Shown: positions 53,912 through 61,023, numbered from the stretch's first letter. The stretch: DNA of 64,000 nt from JAFECT01 sp036501825 (GCA_036501825.1 DASXZP010000027.1:186001-250000); one strand, 5' to 3'. Notes: a model not told the origin generated them from the letters alone. Numbers and translations: made by a program.

Positions 53912-54378
53912 TGATAGCCAAGTTCCCTCAGGCCTTCCGGTGTGATGAAGAAGCCGTCCTTCGTCTTCTCGCAAAACCCTTTGGCGACGTTCTTATTCAA
54001 GCAATCCGCGGGGTTGGCGAGCCGCGCCTGCTGGTTATCTTGGAGAGCTTTCGCAACGGCACTCGCTGCCAGAGGCTTTTGGCGCTGACGTAACCAGTCG
54101 GACGTGACCAGAAAGCGGAGGACCTGGTTTCCCTCGGCACCCTTTGACCGGATGTGCGAGGCAAGTGACGCCTCGAATTTCGGTCGGTCTTCGATCGCGC
54201 GTTCGGTCGCGGTCGTTGGGTCAACTGCCATTGCCGTCTTTGGCGGTGCCTCCGCTTGAGGTGTCAGATCAAGCTTTGCGTGGATCCATCGAAACACACG
54301 GGCCCTCGCCGGAGGGTCAAGGTCGCTCAGCGCGGCCAGGATTTTCGCCATTGCAGCCAGTTCGGGATCGTCGGTCAT
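53908..54378 (-). CDS. Helical/winged-helix-like hypothetical protein, operon partner of the HEPN-like gene
   Basis: The 156-residue protein has an N-terminal helical motif MAKILAALSDLDPPARARVF then RWIHAKLDL, a variable linker, and a C-terminal winged-helix-like part with AASAVAKALQDNQ, LNKNVAKGFCEK and FFITPEGLRELG. It is homologous across both halves to the divergent gene at 54603-55184. It could regulate, or neutralise, the overlapping downstream HEPN-like protein. I do not know a named family. Confidence 0.6.
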   Translation of the reverse strand: MTDDPELAAMAKILAALSDLDPPARARVFRWIHAKLDLTPQAEAPPKTAMAVDPTTATERAIEDRPKFEASLASHIRSKGAEGNQVLRFLVTSDWLRQRQKPLAASAVAKALQDNQQARLANPADCLNKNVAKGFCEKTKDGFFITPEGLRELGYQ

Positions 54379-54602
54379 ATTTTAACAATAGGGTATGGCC
54401 TCGCTATCCGCAACTATCTAGTCGACGATTAATCGATAGCATAACCATTAATATATTGAATTATAATGATAAATACCAGTCAAAAAATATGACACTCCGT
54501 GCGTCACTCGGCTCGACGGCCGAAAGTCACCGCTCCGACTGTTGTTAATTTTCTAGATCACGCTATCATAAGCACGATTGAACGCTAAATCCGGATGGAA
54601 GC
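54379..54602. promoter_or_regulatory. AT-rich divergent promoter region
   Basis: This gap separates the two divergent paralogues and is strikingly AT-rich for the genome. It contains the palindrome ATTATAAT at 54460-54467, which reads as a TATAAT -10 element on both strands. A GATTAATCGAT stretch (54427-54437) is a further near-palindrome that might bind a regulator. No coding frame is present. Confidence 0.35.
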
Positions 54603-55184
54603 ATGGCCGAGCGTATTGAAGTGGAATTGGAAACAATGGCGGTCGTTCTATCCGCGCTTCAAAAATTGGAGTCACCGGCGACGCAAACGCGAGTCGTAAA
54701 GTGGGTTCTCGAAAAGCTAAACTTGGCGACTCAACTTGAGAGCTCTCGACCTCAGACGCCGCTTGATCAGACGCCCGCCCCTCACACCCATTTGGCAGGG
54801 GCGCCAACGGCCGCCCAGGCATGGCTAAAGCAGAACGGGCTAACGAGCGCTGAGCTCGAGCTGGTATTTCATGTTGATGGACCGGAAGGCGACGTCATCG
54901 CTGCAGAAGTGCCTGGCAAATCAAATCGAGAACGGTCACTCAATTGCTATCTGCTGGAGGGCGCGCGCGCCCTGTTGAAGGGTGGAGACGCCGCGTTTAG
55001 CGACAAGGCCGCGAGAACACTTTGTGTCAGCCTTGGATGCTTCGACAACACCAACCACTCAAAATATCTAAGCGGGCGAGGGAATGAGTTTACCGGTTCG
55101 AAGGAGAAAGGGTGGGTTCTCACCGGGCCAGGAAAAAAACGTGCTGCGGCGCTAGTTCGAGAAATCGCGTCGAACCACGCGTAG
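54603..55184 (+). CDS. Hypothetical protein, paralogue of the divergent neighbour
   Basis: The 193-residue protein begins with MAVVLSALQKLESPATQTRV then VKWVLEKLNL, which aligns with the helical motif of the 53908-54378 product. Its C-terminal half contains ALLKGGDAAFSDKAARTLC, CFDNTNHSKYLSGRGNEFTG and KGWVLTGPGKKRAAALV, a winged-helix-like layout ending in the same GW/F-x-(L/I)T-x-x-G pattern. The middle is Pro/Gln/Ala-rich. It is divergent from the HEPN-like operon across an AT-rich promoter. It may be a second regulator or a partner subunit of a defence system. Confidence 0.6.
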   Translation: MAERIEVELETMAVVLSALQKLESPATQTRVVKWVLEKLNLATQLESSRPQTPLDQTPAPHTHLAGAPTAAQAWLKQNGLTSAELELVFHVDGPEGDVIAAEVPGKSNRERSLNCYLLEGARALLKGGDAAFSDKAARTLCVSLGCFDNTNHSKYLSGRGNEFTGSKEKGWVLTGPGKKRAAALVREIASNHA

Positions 55185-55223
55185 CCATTCTCTTCAGTTC
55201 CGTCTTTCCGGCCCACAGAAATT

Positions 55224-55280
55224 TGGCGCACCCGACAGGATTCGAACCTGTGACCTTTGCCTTCGGAGGGCAACGCTCTA
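55224..55280 (-). repeat. Direct repeat: displaced 3' part of tRNA-Arg (left attachment site)
   Basis: These 57 bases are identical to 57131-57187, the 3' 57 bases of tRNA-Arg(CCG) including its CCA end. The sequence beyond the match lacks the 5' half of the tRNA, so this copy is not a working tRNA. A duplicated tRNA 3' end in direct orientation is the hallmark of site-specific integration by a tyrosine recombinase. Confidence 0.85.
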
Positions 55281-55289
55281 CAGGCGCCG

Positions 55290-56042
55290 TTAGAGACCGT
55301 ACGCGGCCACGATTACGGCCGCTGCTTCGTCTCGGCTGAGATTCACGCCGAGATCGGACGGTTTAAATGTGTCGTCGCCCATAACGGCGTCAACAAATTC
55401 GCGCATGTTCTCGGCGATCGATTCCGGTAGTTCGAATACCTTCCCCTCGGGCAGAAGCTGCAACAGGCGGAAAACGTCGTTCCGATGCTTCTTCACGGCG
55501 TGATTGTCGATTTTCTCGCCGGCATCGCGCCGCTTCTGCAAGTCCAGGAAGGCGCTCGCCTTGAACGGTATCAGGGCGGTCTCGTGCAATAACGGAAGGC
55601 CGTCGAGGTTTCGCGTGTTTGCCTGCAGGAAGGCGTAGTAATCCGCATCGAGCAGGATAGCGGAAAGGCTCGCGATCGCTTCGTCGATTGGGATCGGGGT
55701 CATGCGGGCGTCGTCGCTCAGGACTATTCCATCCGGGGTGCGCGAGAATAGTTCGATCATATAGGGATAGTCAGGGGTCGTGGGCCTGACGAAGCGGTAG
55801 ACGTTTCCGCCCTCCGACTTCTCCTTGCGCTCATAGCCGCCGGCCTCGATGAAGGCCCAGAGCGCTGCGCCGAAATCGGGCGTCAGCGCTTCGACCAGAA
55901 GCACGACGTCGAAATCCTTGGTGACTCGGAATGTCAGGCCGGCGTCGGTCATCACCTGGTCGCAGGCCACGCCGCCAACGAGGACATAGTGATCGGCGTA
56001 ATCGTCGAAATGGTCGCGCCAGCGATCGAGGCCGATTACCAC
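55290..56042 (-). CDS. AbiEii-like nucleotidyltransferase (putative toxin)
   Basis: The 250-residue protein has the polymerase-beta-type nucleotidyltransferase motif of AbiEii/AbiGii toxins: YVLVGGVACDQVM then VTKDFDVVLLVE, with the GG at 23-24 and the metal-binding D43 and D45. A helical C-terminal domain with LIPFKASAFLDLQKRRDAGE follows. AbiEii-like enzymes can block growth by modifying tRNA or other targets. The start is a GTG at 56042 that lies inside the end of the upstream regulator gene (7-base overlap), a typical toxin-antitoxin coupling. Confidence 0.75.
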   Translation of the reverse strand: MVIGLDRWRDHFDDYADHYVLVGGVACDQVMTDAGLTFRVTKDFDVVLLVEALTPDFGAALWAFIEAGGYERKEKSEGGNVYRFVRPTTPDYPYMIELFSRTPDGIVLSDDARMTPIPIDEAIASLSAILLDADYYAFLQANTRNLDGLPLLHETALIPFKASAFLDLQKRRDAGEKIDNHAVKKHRNDVFRLLQLLPEGKVFELPESIAENMREFVDAVMGDDTFKPSDLGVNLSRDEAAAVIVAAYGL

Positions 56043-57058
56043 GGGAGGGACTCCAGCAGATGCTCCGCCGCCTGGGCGACGCGTTCGTCCGGTTGATGGC
56101 GAAGGCTGAGATAGAGCGACAGAGGGTCTACCACGCGGTCCGTTGTCAAAGCGCCCGGGTCGTAGGTCCAGGTCTCGATTTCATCCGCGCGCCGATCGAA
56201 AGGGTCCGCCGGAACCAGTCCGTGTTCGCGCGCCAGTCGATTCCAGTCCGCCGCGGCGACCGCCTGGCGCGGTGTGCGCGGCGCCGCGAGCATGGTGCGT
56301 AAGGCGAGCGCGCTCTCACCGGCGACCCGGCCTGGAAACAGGTCCGGTTCGGGGATGATGACCTGGCGCACCTTGCGAACCGGCGACTGCAATCGACTTT
56401 CTGCTGCGTCCCACAACGATTTTCCGGAGACGCGGAAATGCAGTTCCCGTCGGCGGCCCGCTCGCTTGATGTCCGCCAATTCCGTCTGCACAATCTCATC
56501 AAAGGCGCGGCTGAGGCTCATCGGCGCCAGCCCGAACTGATTGGCGAGGTCGGTCACGTTCGCGCCTGCGGTGTCGTGGTGCAGCAGGCGAGCTAGGATC
56601 ACGACCTGGGCTGTCGGCGTAAAGGCTTGCGACGAGGCGCGCCCTTCGGAAGGCGCCGGTTGGCGGTCGCGAAGATCGAGAACCAGGTCCGGTACGAAGA
56701 TATGAGATTGCGGAACCATGAAGGCGACGCGTTCAGCAATCAGCCGATGCCGGCGCCTCGGGGAAAGCCGCTCGTACAGCAACACAACGAGATCGATGCC
56801 GGTTTGGCGGCGGACAAGATCGCGTTGGCGGATGACATCGGCGCCTCCTGTTTCGCGGGTGGGGCGGACCGCCATGAACAGGGCTGGACGACCGACGATG
56901 TCCCCCTGGAACAGGGCGTATCGTTCGCCGACGAAGCGGGGCAAGCCGGTGTTTTCGAGCGGCCGCAGGTGCAGATCGAAATCGAACGCTGCCTGCGCGT
57001 AGGCTTGCGCCTCGTGGCAAAGCTTTTGGTCCCAGGTAAGCGCGTTATCTAACATCAC
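56036..57058 (-). CDS. Winged-helix regulator paired with the AbiEii-like gene (putative antitoxin)
   Basis: The 340-residue protein contains a MarR/wHTH-like segment in the middle (VILARLLHHDTAGANVTDLA then FGLAPMSLSRAFDEIVQTEL, about 150-195) and an arginine-rich stretch (KRAGRRRELHFRVSG). The N-terminal 130 residues include RYALFQGDIVGRPALFMAVR and VVLLYERLSPRRRHRLIAER. The C-terminal part probably makes contact with the toxin. In AbiE systems the antitoxin is a winged-helix autorepressor, which fits this position and the palindrome upstream. The start is the ATG at 57058. Confidence 0.7.
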   Translation of the reverse strand: MMLDNALTWDQKLCHEAQAYAQAAFDFDLHLRPLENTGLPRFVGERYALFQGDIVGRPALFMAVRPTRETGGADVIRQRDLVRRQTGIDLVVLLYERLSPRRRHRLIAERVAFMVPQSHIFVPDLVLDLRDRQPAPSEGRASSQAFTPTAQVVILARLLHHDTAGANVTDLANQFGLAPMSLSRAFDEIVQTELADIKRAGRRRELHFRVSGKSLWDAAESRLQSPVRKVRQVIIPEPDLFPGRVAGESALALRTMLAAPRTPRQAVAAADWNRLAREHGLVPADPFDRRADEIETWTYDPGALTTDRVVDPLSLYLSLRHQPDERVAQAAEHLLESLPW

Positions 57059-57068
57059 GTGGTCACTC

Positions 57069-57109
57069 TAACACCGTTGGTGTTAAGATGCCATATTGAT
57101 GTTATTATA
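57069..57109 (-). promoter_or_regulatory. Promoter and operator-like palindrome of the AbiE-like pair
   Basis: TAACACC GTT GGTGTTA (57069-57085) is a perfect palindrome with 7-base arms, ending 11 bases before the ATG of the regulator. Upstream on the minus strand, TATAAT (57104-57109 complement) forms a good -10 element in an AT-rich stretch. The palindrome would lie just downstream of the transcription start, a suitable place for autorepression by the winged-helix protein. Confidence 0.5.
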
Positions 57110-57130
57110 TTGAATTTATGCGATAATAAA

Positions 57131-57207
57131 TGGCGCACCCGACAGGATTCGAACCTGTGACCTTTGCCTTCGGAGGGCAACGCTCTATCCAGCTGAGCTA
57201 CGGGTGC
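57131..57207 (-). tRNA. tRNA-Arg(CCG)
   Basis: On the minus strand the sequence folds as a cloverleaf: acceptor GCACCCG pairs with CGGGTGC, the D arm is GCTCAGCTGGATAGAGC, the anticodon loop is CTCCGAA with anticodon CCG (codon CGG), the T loop is TTCGAAT, and CCA is encoded. Its 3' 57 bases are repeated at 55224-55280, marking it as an integration site. Confidence 0.94.
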
Positions 57208-57435
57208 GGCTAGCGGGAGGCGTGTCTAGCGGAATGCGGGGCGGCTCTCAATCCCAGGCGCAGGCGGCGGCCGGCCGGCGACGCCGCCGGGGCGGGCGGC
57301 CCGGGATCGGGGTTTGATTCACCTGTCAAAAGATCCGGACGCCGCGGCGATCGTCCGGATTGAAGGTAAGCGATCCAGGTCGGATTGTGAAGAACGGACC
57401 GGGAACGGAAAAGTCCGCGAAACGAATCCGGAGCG

Positions 57436-57502
57436 ACCGTAAATACGGTGATCTGCGGCACGCACGGCTAAGCGAGCCGGCCCTGCCGACCGTAATTACG
57501 GT
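57436..57502. promoter_or_regulatory. Two operator-like palindromes ACCGTAAATACGGT and ACCGTAATTACGGT
   Basis: ACCGTAAATACGGT (57436-57449) and ACCGTAATTACGGT (57489-57502) both have perfect 6-base arms and are embedded in a longer imperfect direct repeat (GACCGTAAATACGGTGATCTG and its variant). Their centres are 53 bases apart, close to five helical turns. The region lies between the ABC ATPase stop and the tRNA-Arg promoter, with no gene start immediately downstream. The rest of 57208-57522 has no identifiable gene. Confidence 0.4.
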
Positions 57503-57522
57503 GGTTTGCGGAGTGCTCGCCC

Positions 57523-58530
57523 TCAGTCCCGCGTCGGATCCCGCGCTTCCGGATTGTCGTACGTCAAACTCAGGAACACGTCCTCCAGATCCGGGTCCTC
57601 GGTGACGATGTCCTTGATGTGCAGGCCCGCGGCGCGCACCGCGGCCAGCACCTGTTCCACGTTCGACTGGCCGGTGCGGTAGGTGACGGCGAAGGCGCCG
57701 CCGGGGCGCAGCCTGGTTTCAAAGCCGTCGAGTCTGGGGGCTTCGCGCACGGGCTCGGCGGGGGTGACGACGACGGCGCGGGTGTCCATGCGCTTCAGCA
57801 ACTGGCCGGTCGGCTCGCACGCGACCACCTGGCCGTGGTTGACGATGGCGATGGTGTCGCACAGCTCCTGCGCTTCCTCGAGATAGTGGGTGGTGAGCAG
57901 GATGGTCACGCCCTGGGCGTTCAGCTTGCGCACATAGGCCCACAGCTGGCGGCGCAACTCGACGTCCACGCCCGCGGTCGGCTCGTCCAGGATCAGGATC
58001 GGCGGATTGTGCACTAGCGCCTTGGCCACCATCAGGCGCCGCTTCATGCCGCCCGACAGCTGGCGCACATAGGCGTCGGCCTTGTCGGCGAGGCCCAGCG
58101 CCTCGAGCAGCTCCAGGGTGCGGCGCTCGTGTTTGGGCACGCCATAGAAACCGGCCTGCACCTCCATCGCCTCCTTCGGCGTGAAGAACACGTCGGCGGC
58201 CAGCTCCTGCGGCACCACGCCCAGGGCGGCGCGCGCGGCGCGCGGACGCTCGTCGATGTCGCGCCCCCAGATCACCGCCTTGCCCGACGACTTGAGGCTG
58301 AGGCCGGCCAAAATGTTGATCAGCGTCGACTTGCCCGCGCCGTTGGGCCCCAGCAGGCCGAACATCGACCCGCGCCGGATCTTCAGGTCCACGCCCTTCA
58401 GCGCCTGCTTGGGCGCCGTGCGCTTGGTCCCGGCATAGGTCTTGGTCAGGCCGGTGAGCTCCAGCGCGAACTCGGGCTGGATGTCGCTCTGGTCTGAGGG
58501 GGCGGGGACGGTTGCGGTCGCGGCGGTCAT
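57523..58530 (-). CDS. ABC transporter ATP-binding protein
   Basis: The 335-residue protein is the ATPase of a multidrug or polysaccharide-type ABC-2 exporter. It has Walker A GLLGPNGAGKSTLI, the signature RQLSGGMKRRLMVAKAL, Walker B PPILILDEPTAGVD and the H loop LLTTHYLEEAQEL. A C-terminal extension of about 80 residues (AVVVTPAEPVREA and onward) resembles that of DrrA/CcmA-type ATPases. No permease follows; the tRNA and palindromes do, so the membrane partner must lie elsewhere or has been lost. Confidence 0.9.
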   Translation of the reverse strand: MTAATATVPAPSDQSDIQPEFALELTGLTKTYAGTKRTAPKQALKGVDLKIRRGSMFGLLGPNGAGKSTLINILAGLSLKSSGKAVIWGRDIDERPRAARAALGVVPQELAADVFFTPKEAMEVQAGFYGVPKHERRTLELLEALGLADKADAYVRQLSGGMKRRLMVAKALVHNPPILILDEPTAGVDVELRRQLWAYVRKLNAQGVTILLTTHYLEEAQELCDTIAIVNHGQVVACEPTGQLLKRMDTRAVVVTPAEPVREAPRLDGFETRLRPGGAFAVTYRTGQSNVEQVLAAVRAAGLHIKDIVTEDPDLEDVFLSLTYDNPEARDPTRD

Positions 58531-58637
58531 GCGGGGCAGGCGCTCCAGGGCGGCGGTGCTCGAAATTGACGCGCCCGGACGCCCCGCCTAGGTATGCCCG
58601 CCAACGCCCTGCGCCAAGCCCGAAGGCCGCCCGACCC

Positions 58638-58892
58638 ATGCCGACCTACCAGGAACCCTCCAACGCCGTCCCCCCGCCCGAGGTCATCACCGTGCGCTCC
58701 AAGCGCGTCGGCTGCGACGGCGGCAACGGGGCGCTGGGCCACCCGCTGGTCTATCTGGAAATGGGCGAGGAAGAATGGGTCGAATGCGGCTACTGCGACC
58801 GCAGGTTCGAGCTGGCCCCCGACGCCGACCACCACAGCCACGAAACCGAATTCGCCGACCCGGCAGCGAACGATCCGGACGCGATCGACTAG
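58638..58892 (+). CDS. Zinc-finger domain protein (zf-CHCC type)
   Basis: The 84-residue protein has the zf-CHCC pattern: VGCDGG, a His-Pro in LGHPLVYLEM, and ECGYCDRRFEL, which would bind one zinc through three Cys and one His. The family is related to the NDUFS6 subunit of mitochondrial complex I and is common in alphaproteobacteria, where it is probably a complex I accessory. The ATG at 58638 starts the conserved part. It is divergent from the ABC ATPase gene. Confidence 0.85.
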   Translation: MPTYQEPSNAVPPPEVITVRSKRVGCDGGNGALGHPLVYLEMGEEEWVECGYCDRRFELAPDADHHSHETEFADPAANDPDAID

Positions 58893-58912
58893 CCCCAAAC
58901 ATCCGAAGCTCT

Positions 58913-59067
58913 TCTCCGCCCCCTGGGCGGAGACAGCTCGCGAGAGCGAGCAGAGGCGGGCCGGTGCGCCGACGTTCGGTGACTAGCGAAGACAATCCCT
59001 CACCGTCGACGCACCGGCCCTCCTCTGCCGCGCGCAGCGCGGCGGTCTCCCCCCAGAGGGGGGAGAG
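58913..59067. repeat. Hairpin repeat, family C, copy 2
   Basis: The element reads, in order, a CTCCGCCCCCTGGGCGGAG hairpin, AGCTCGCGAGAGCGAGCAG, GGCCGGTGCGCCGACG, an inverse GACGCACCGGCC, GCCGCGCGCAGCGCGGC and CTCCCCCCAGAGGGGGGAG. It lies behind the CAP-domain gene's stop and is a direct, near-identical copy of 60167-60323. Confidence 0.7.
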
Positions 59068-59069
59068 GT

Positions 59070-60089
59070 TCAGTCCCCGTCCCCGCCGCCGACGTCGTCG
59101 CCGCTCATGTCCACCACGCACATCGTCCCGTACTTGGCGTTGTCCCCACACCCCACGCCGGCGTTCACCAGCATCGCGTCGAACAGATCCGCGCGGTGCG
59201 GATGCGCCGGCCCCGGGCGGTCGATGACCAGTTGCCCGACCACGTCGCACGGCGATTTCTGCGCGATCGAGATCACCTCCGCATAGACCATCGCGTGCAC
59301 GCCCAGCGCCTGCGCCCGCGTGATCGGCTTGGACCCGTCCGATCCCACATGCTCCGCATTGCCGCGCGCGCCGTCGTCGGCGGCATGCTCGCCGGCGGCC
59401 ACGCCCAGGCGCGCGTCCCACGTCAGCGCCGGCAGCGGCTTCTGCTGCATCAGAAACGCAACCGCGTCGGCGCGTCCCTCGGCCGAGCCCGCCGAGCACA
59501 GGCTCGTGGCGTATCCCTGCGGATTGGTGCGCGCCTTGTTGATCTCGTCCAGCACCGCCAGCTCCCAGGTCGAAGCGTTGCGCGTACGTCCGTTGCCGTG
59601 GACGGGGGGCGGGACGTCGCGCACCGGCGGCTTGGGCTGGACACACTGTTTGCTGATCTTCCCGAGCAAGTCGTGCCAGGCGACCGACTCCTGCGCAATA
59701 TCCTTCAGATCGCGCGAGACCTCGCCCATGTCGCCGACCCATTCGAAGCGCGCTTGATAGAGCTGCGGCTCGAACGCCTTCAGGGTCTCCGGATCGGCGC
59801 CGGCGGCCACCGCCGCCTGGTACGCGGCGTCCACCTTCTCATAGGTGGCCTGGGCGTCCTTCATCGCCGTCTCGTCGGTCTGAAAGGTGGAATAGGCGAG
59901 CGACCACTTGATCTGAATCGCCTTCAGCGCCTCCAGGTCCTGAGGCGTTGCGCAGGGCAGGTTGGGGATGCTGGTGGGCGGCGGGGGCGGGGGCGCGTAG
60001 ACGAGCTCCTTCTGCGCCGCCGCACCGTGGGCGCAAGCCATGGCCGCCGCAAAGGCGACCGCCGCCAGAAACGTCCCGAAACCCCGCAC
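59070..60089 (-). CDS. Exported CAP-domain (SCP-like) protein
   Basis: The 339-residue protein has a signal peptide (MRGFGTFLAAVAFAAAMACA), a Pro-rich stretch (YAPPPPPPTSIP), a helical region (about 50-150), and a C-terminal CAP-superfamily domain starting VLDEINKARTNPQGYA with LTWDARLGVAAGEHAADDGA and HVGSDGS. Bacterial CAP proteins are exported and bind lipids or sterols or act as proteases; the role here is unknown. The acidic Gly/Asp-rich tail is unusual. The gene is flanked by direct family C repeats. Confidence 0.8.
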   Translation of the reverse strand: MRGFGTFLAAVAFAAAMACAHGAAAQKELVYAPPPPPPTSIPNLPCATPQDLEALKAIQIKWSLAYSTFQTDETAMKDAQATYEKVDAAYQAAVAAGADPETLKAFEPQLYQARFEWVGDMGEVSRDLKDIAQESVAWHDLLGKISKQCVQPKPPVRDVPPPVHGNGRTRNASTWELAVLDEINKARTNPQGYATSLCSAGSAEGRADAVAFLMQQKPLPALTWDARLGVAAGEHAADDGARGNAEHVGSDGSKPITRAQALGVHAMVYAEVISIAQKSPCDVVGQLVIDRPGPAHPHRADLFDAMLVNAGVGCGDNAKYGTMCVVDMSGDDVGGGDGD

Positions 60090-60166
60090 GCCGCACCTCC
60101 CAACAGGTGAACGCTGGGGGGATGAGAGGCGCGGTTGGCGGCCGTGTCAAACGCCTTCTCCGCCAT

Positions 60167-60323
60167 CTCCGCCCCCTGGGCGGAGACAGCTCGCGAAAGC
60201 GAGCAGAGGCGGGCCGGTGCGCCGGCGTTCGGTGATTAGCGCACGATCATCCCTCACCGTCGGCGCACCGGCCCCCCTCTGCCGCGCGGAGCGCGGCGGT
60301 CTCCCCCCAGCGGGGGGAGAGGG
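60167..60323. repeat. Hairpin repeat, family C, copy 3
   Basis: This copy has the same module order and orientation as 58913-59067, including CTCCGCCCCCTGGGCGGAG, GCTCGCGAAAGCGAGC, GGCGCACCGGCC and CTCCCCCCAGCGGGGGGAG. The two copies flank the CAP-domain gene about 1.25 kb apart and could recombine to delete it. Confidence 0.7.
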
Positions 60324-60326
60324 CGC

Positions 60327-60533
60327 TTACTCAGGCCCCAGTCCCGCCTGCTCCAACACGTGCCGGGCCATCTCGATGTCGTCGTCGCCGACCATCAGTC
60401 GCGTCTGCACCATCGGGCCCAGCAGGCCGCCGGCGGACGCGTCCAGGGTGTAGGTCTCGATCCCGGCATCGGCCAGGGTGGCGCGCAGCGCCGACAGGCG
60501 CACGGGGTCGAAGACGCGTTCGATCTCTTTCAT
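60327..60533 (-). CDS. DUF2007-domain protein
   Basis: The 68-residue protein is a stand-alone DUF2007 domain (FDPVRLSALRATLADAGIET, GLLGPMVQTRLMVGDDDIEM). It is called a putative signal-transducing domain; the role is unknown. I chose the ATG at 60533 because the upstream reading to 60584 is not conserved. It is divergent from glyoxalase I. Confidence 0.8.
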   Translation of the reverse strand: MKEIERVFDPVRLSALRATLADAGIETYTLDASAGGLLGPMVQTRLMVGDDDIEMARHVLEQAGLGPE

Positions 60534-60582
60534 GCGCCATACCTGTGGCGTATGCACCGAGAAGACAAGACGAGGTCTGCTC

Positions 60583-61023
60583 ATGCGCTATCTGCACACC
60601 ATGGTCCGGGTCGCCGACCTGGACGCCGCGCTTGCGTTCTTTTGCGCAGGCCTGGGCCTGGTCGAAACGCGGCGGATCGAGAACGAAAAGGGCCGCTTCA
60701 CCCTGGTCTTCCTCGCCGCCCCCGGCGACGCCGCAAAGGCCAAGGGCGACGGCGCGCCCACGGTGGAGCTGACCTTCAACTGGGACCCCGAGGCCTACGC
60801 CGGCGGCCGCAACTTCGGCCACCTGGCCTACGAGGTCGACGACATCTACGCCCTCTGCGCGCACCTGCAGGACGCCGGCGTCACGATCAACCGCCCACCC
60901 CGCGACGGCCACATGGCCTTCATCCGCTCCCCCGACGGCATCTCGGTAGAACTGCTGCAAAAGGGCGAACGGCTAGCGCCGGCGGAACCGTGGGCCTCGA
61001 TGGCGAACACGGGGGTGTGGTGA
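60583..61023 (+). CDS. gloA: Lactoylglutathione lyase (glyoxalase I)
   Basis: Glyoxalase I converts the methylglyoxal-glutathione hemithioacetal to S-lactoylglutathione. The 146-residue protein has the family core: MRYLHTMVRVADLDAALAFF with the first metal His at residue 5, TVELTFNW with Glu, NFGHLAYEVDDIYALCAHLQ with His, and GISVELLQKG with Glu, which together bind Ni or Zn. GAGG lies 8 bases before the ATG at 60583; longer readings are in non-conserved sequence. Confidence 0.92.
   Translation: MRYLHTMVRVADLDAALAFFCAGLGLVETRRIENEKGRFTLVFLAAPGDAAKAKGDGAPTVELTFNWDPEAYAGGRNFGHLAYEVDDIYALCAHLQDAGVTINRPPRDGHMAFIRSPDGISVELLQKGERLAPAEPWASMANTGVW

Larger units (their letters stand above)
55224..57187. 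mobile_element. Minimal genomic island at tRNA-Arg carrying an AbiE-like gene pair
   Basis: The island is bounded by two identical 57-bp direct repeats (55224-55280 and 57131-57187), the right one being part of intact tRNA-Arg(CCG). The content is only about 1.85 kb: a GTG-started nucleotidyltransferase gene and its overlapping regulator gene. The toxin-like stop codon is only 10 bases from the left repeat, and the regulator's promoter abuts the right one. No integrase is present here or elsewhere in the accessory region, so it would have to move in trans or is a deletion remnant of a larger island. Confidence 0.7.

Noticed and set aside
55224..55282. A second tRNA-Arg gene
   Set aside because: Only the 3' 57 bases match; the 5' acceptor strand and most of the D arm are missing, so it cannot fold as a tRNA. 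It is interpreted as an attachment-site copy.
52200..57131. Integrase, transposase or phage structural gene in the accessory region
   Set aside because: No protein in this stretch shows a tyrosine-recombinase, DDE or phage motif, so the island reading rests on the tRNA repeats and composition alone.
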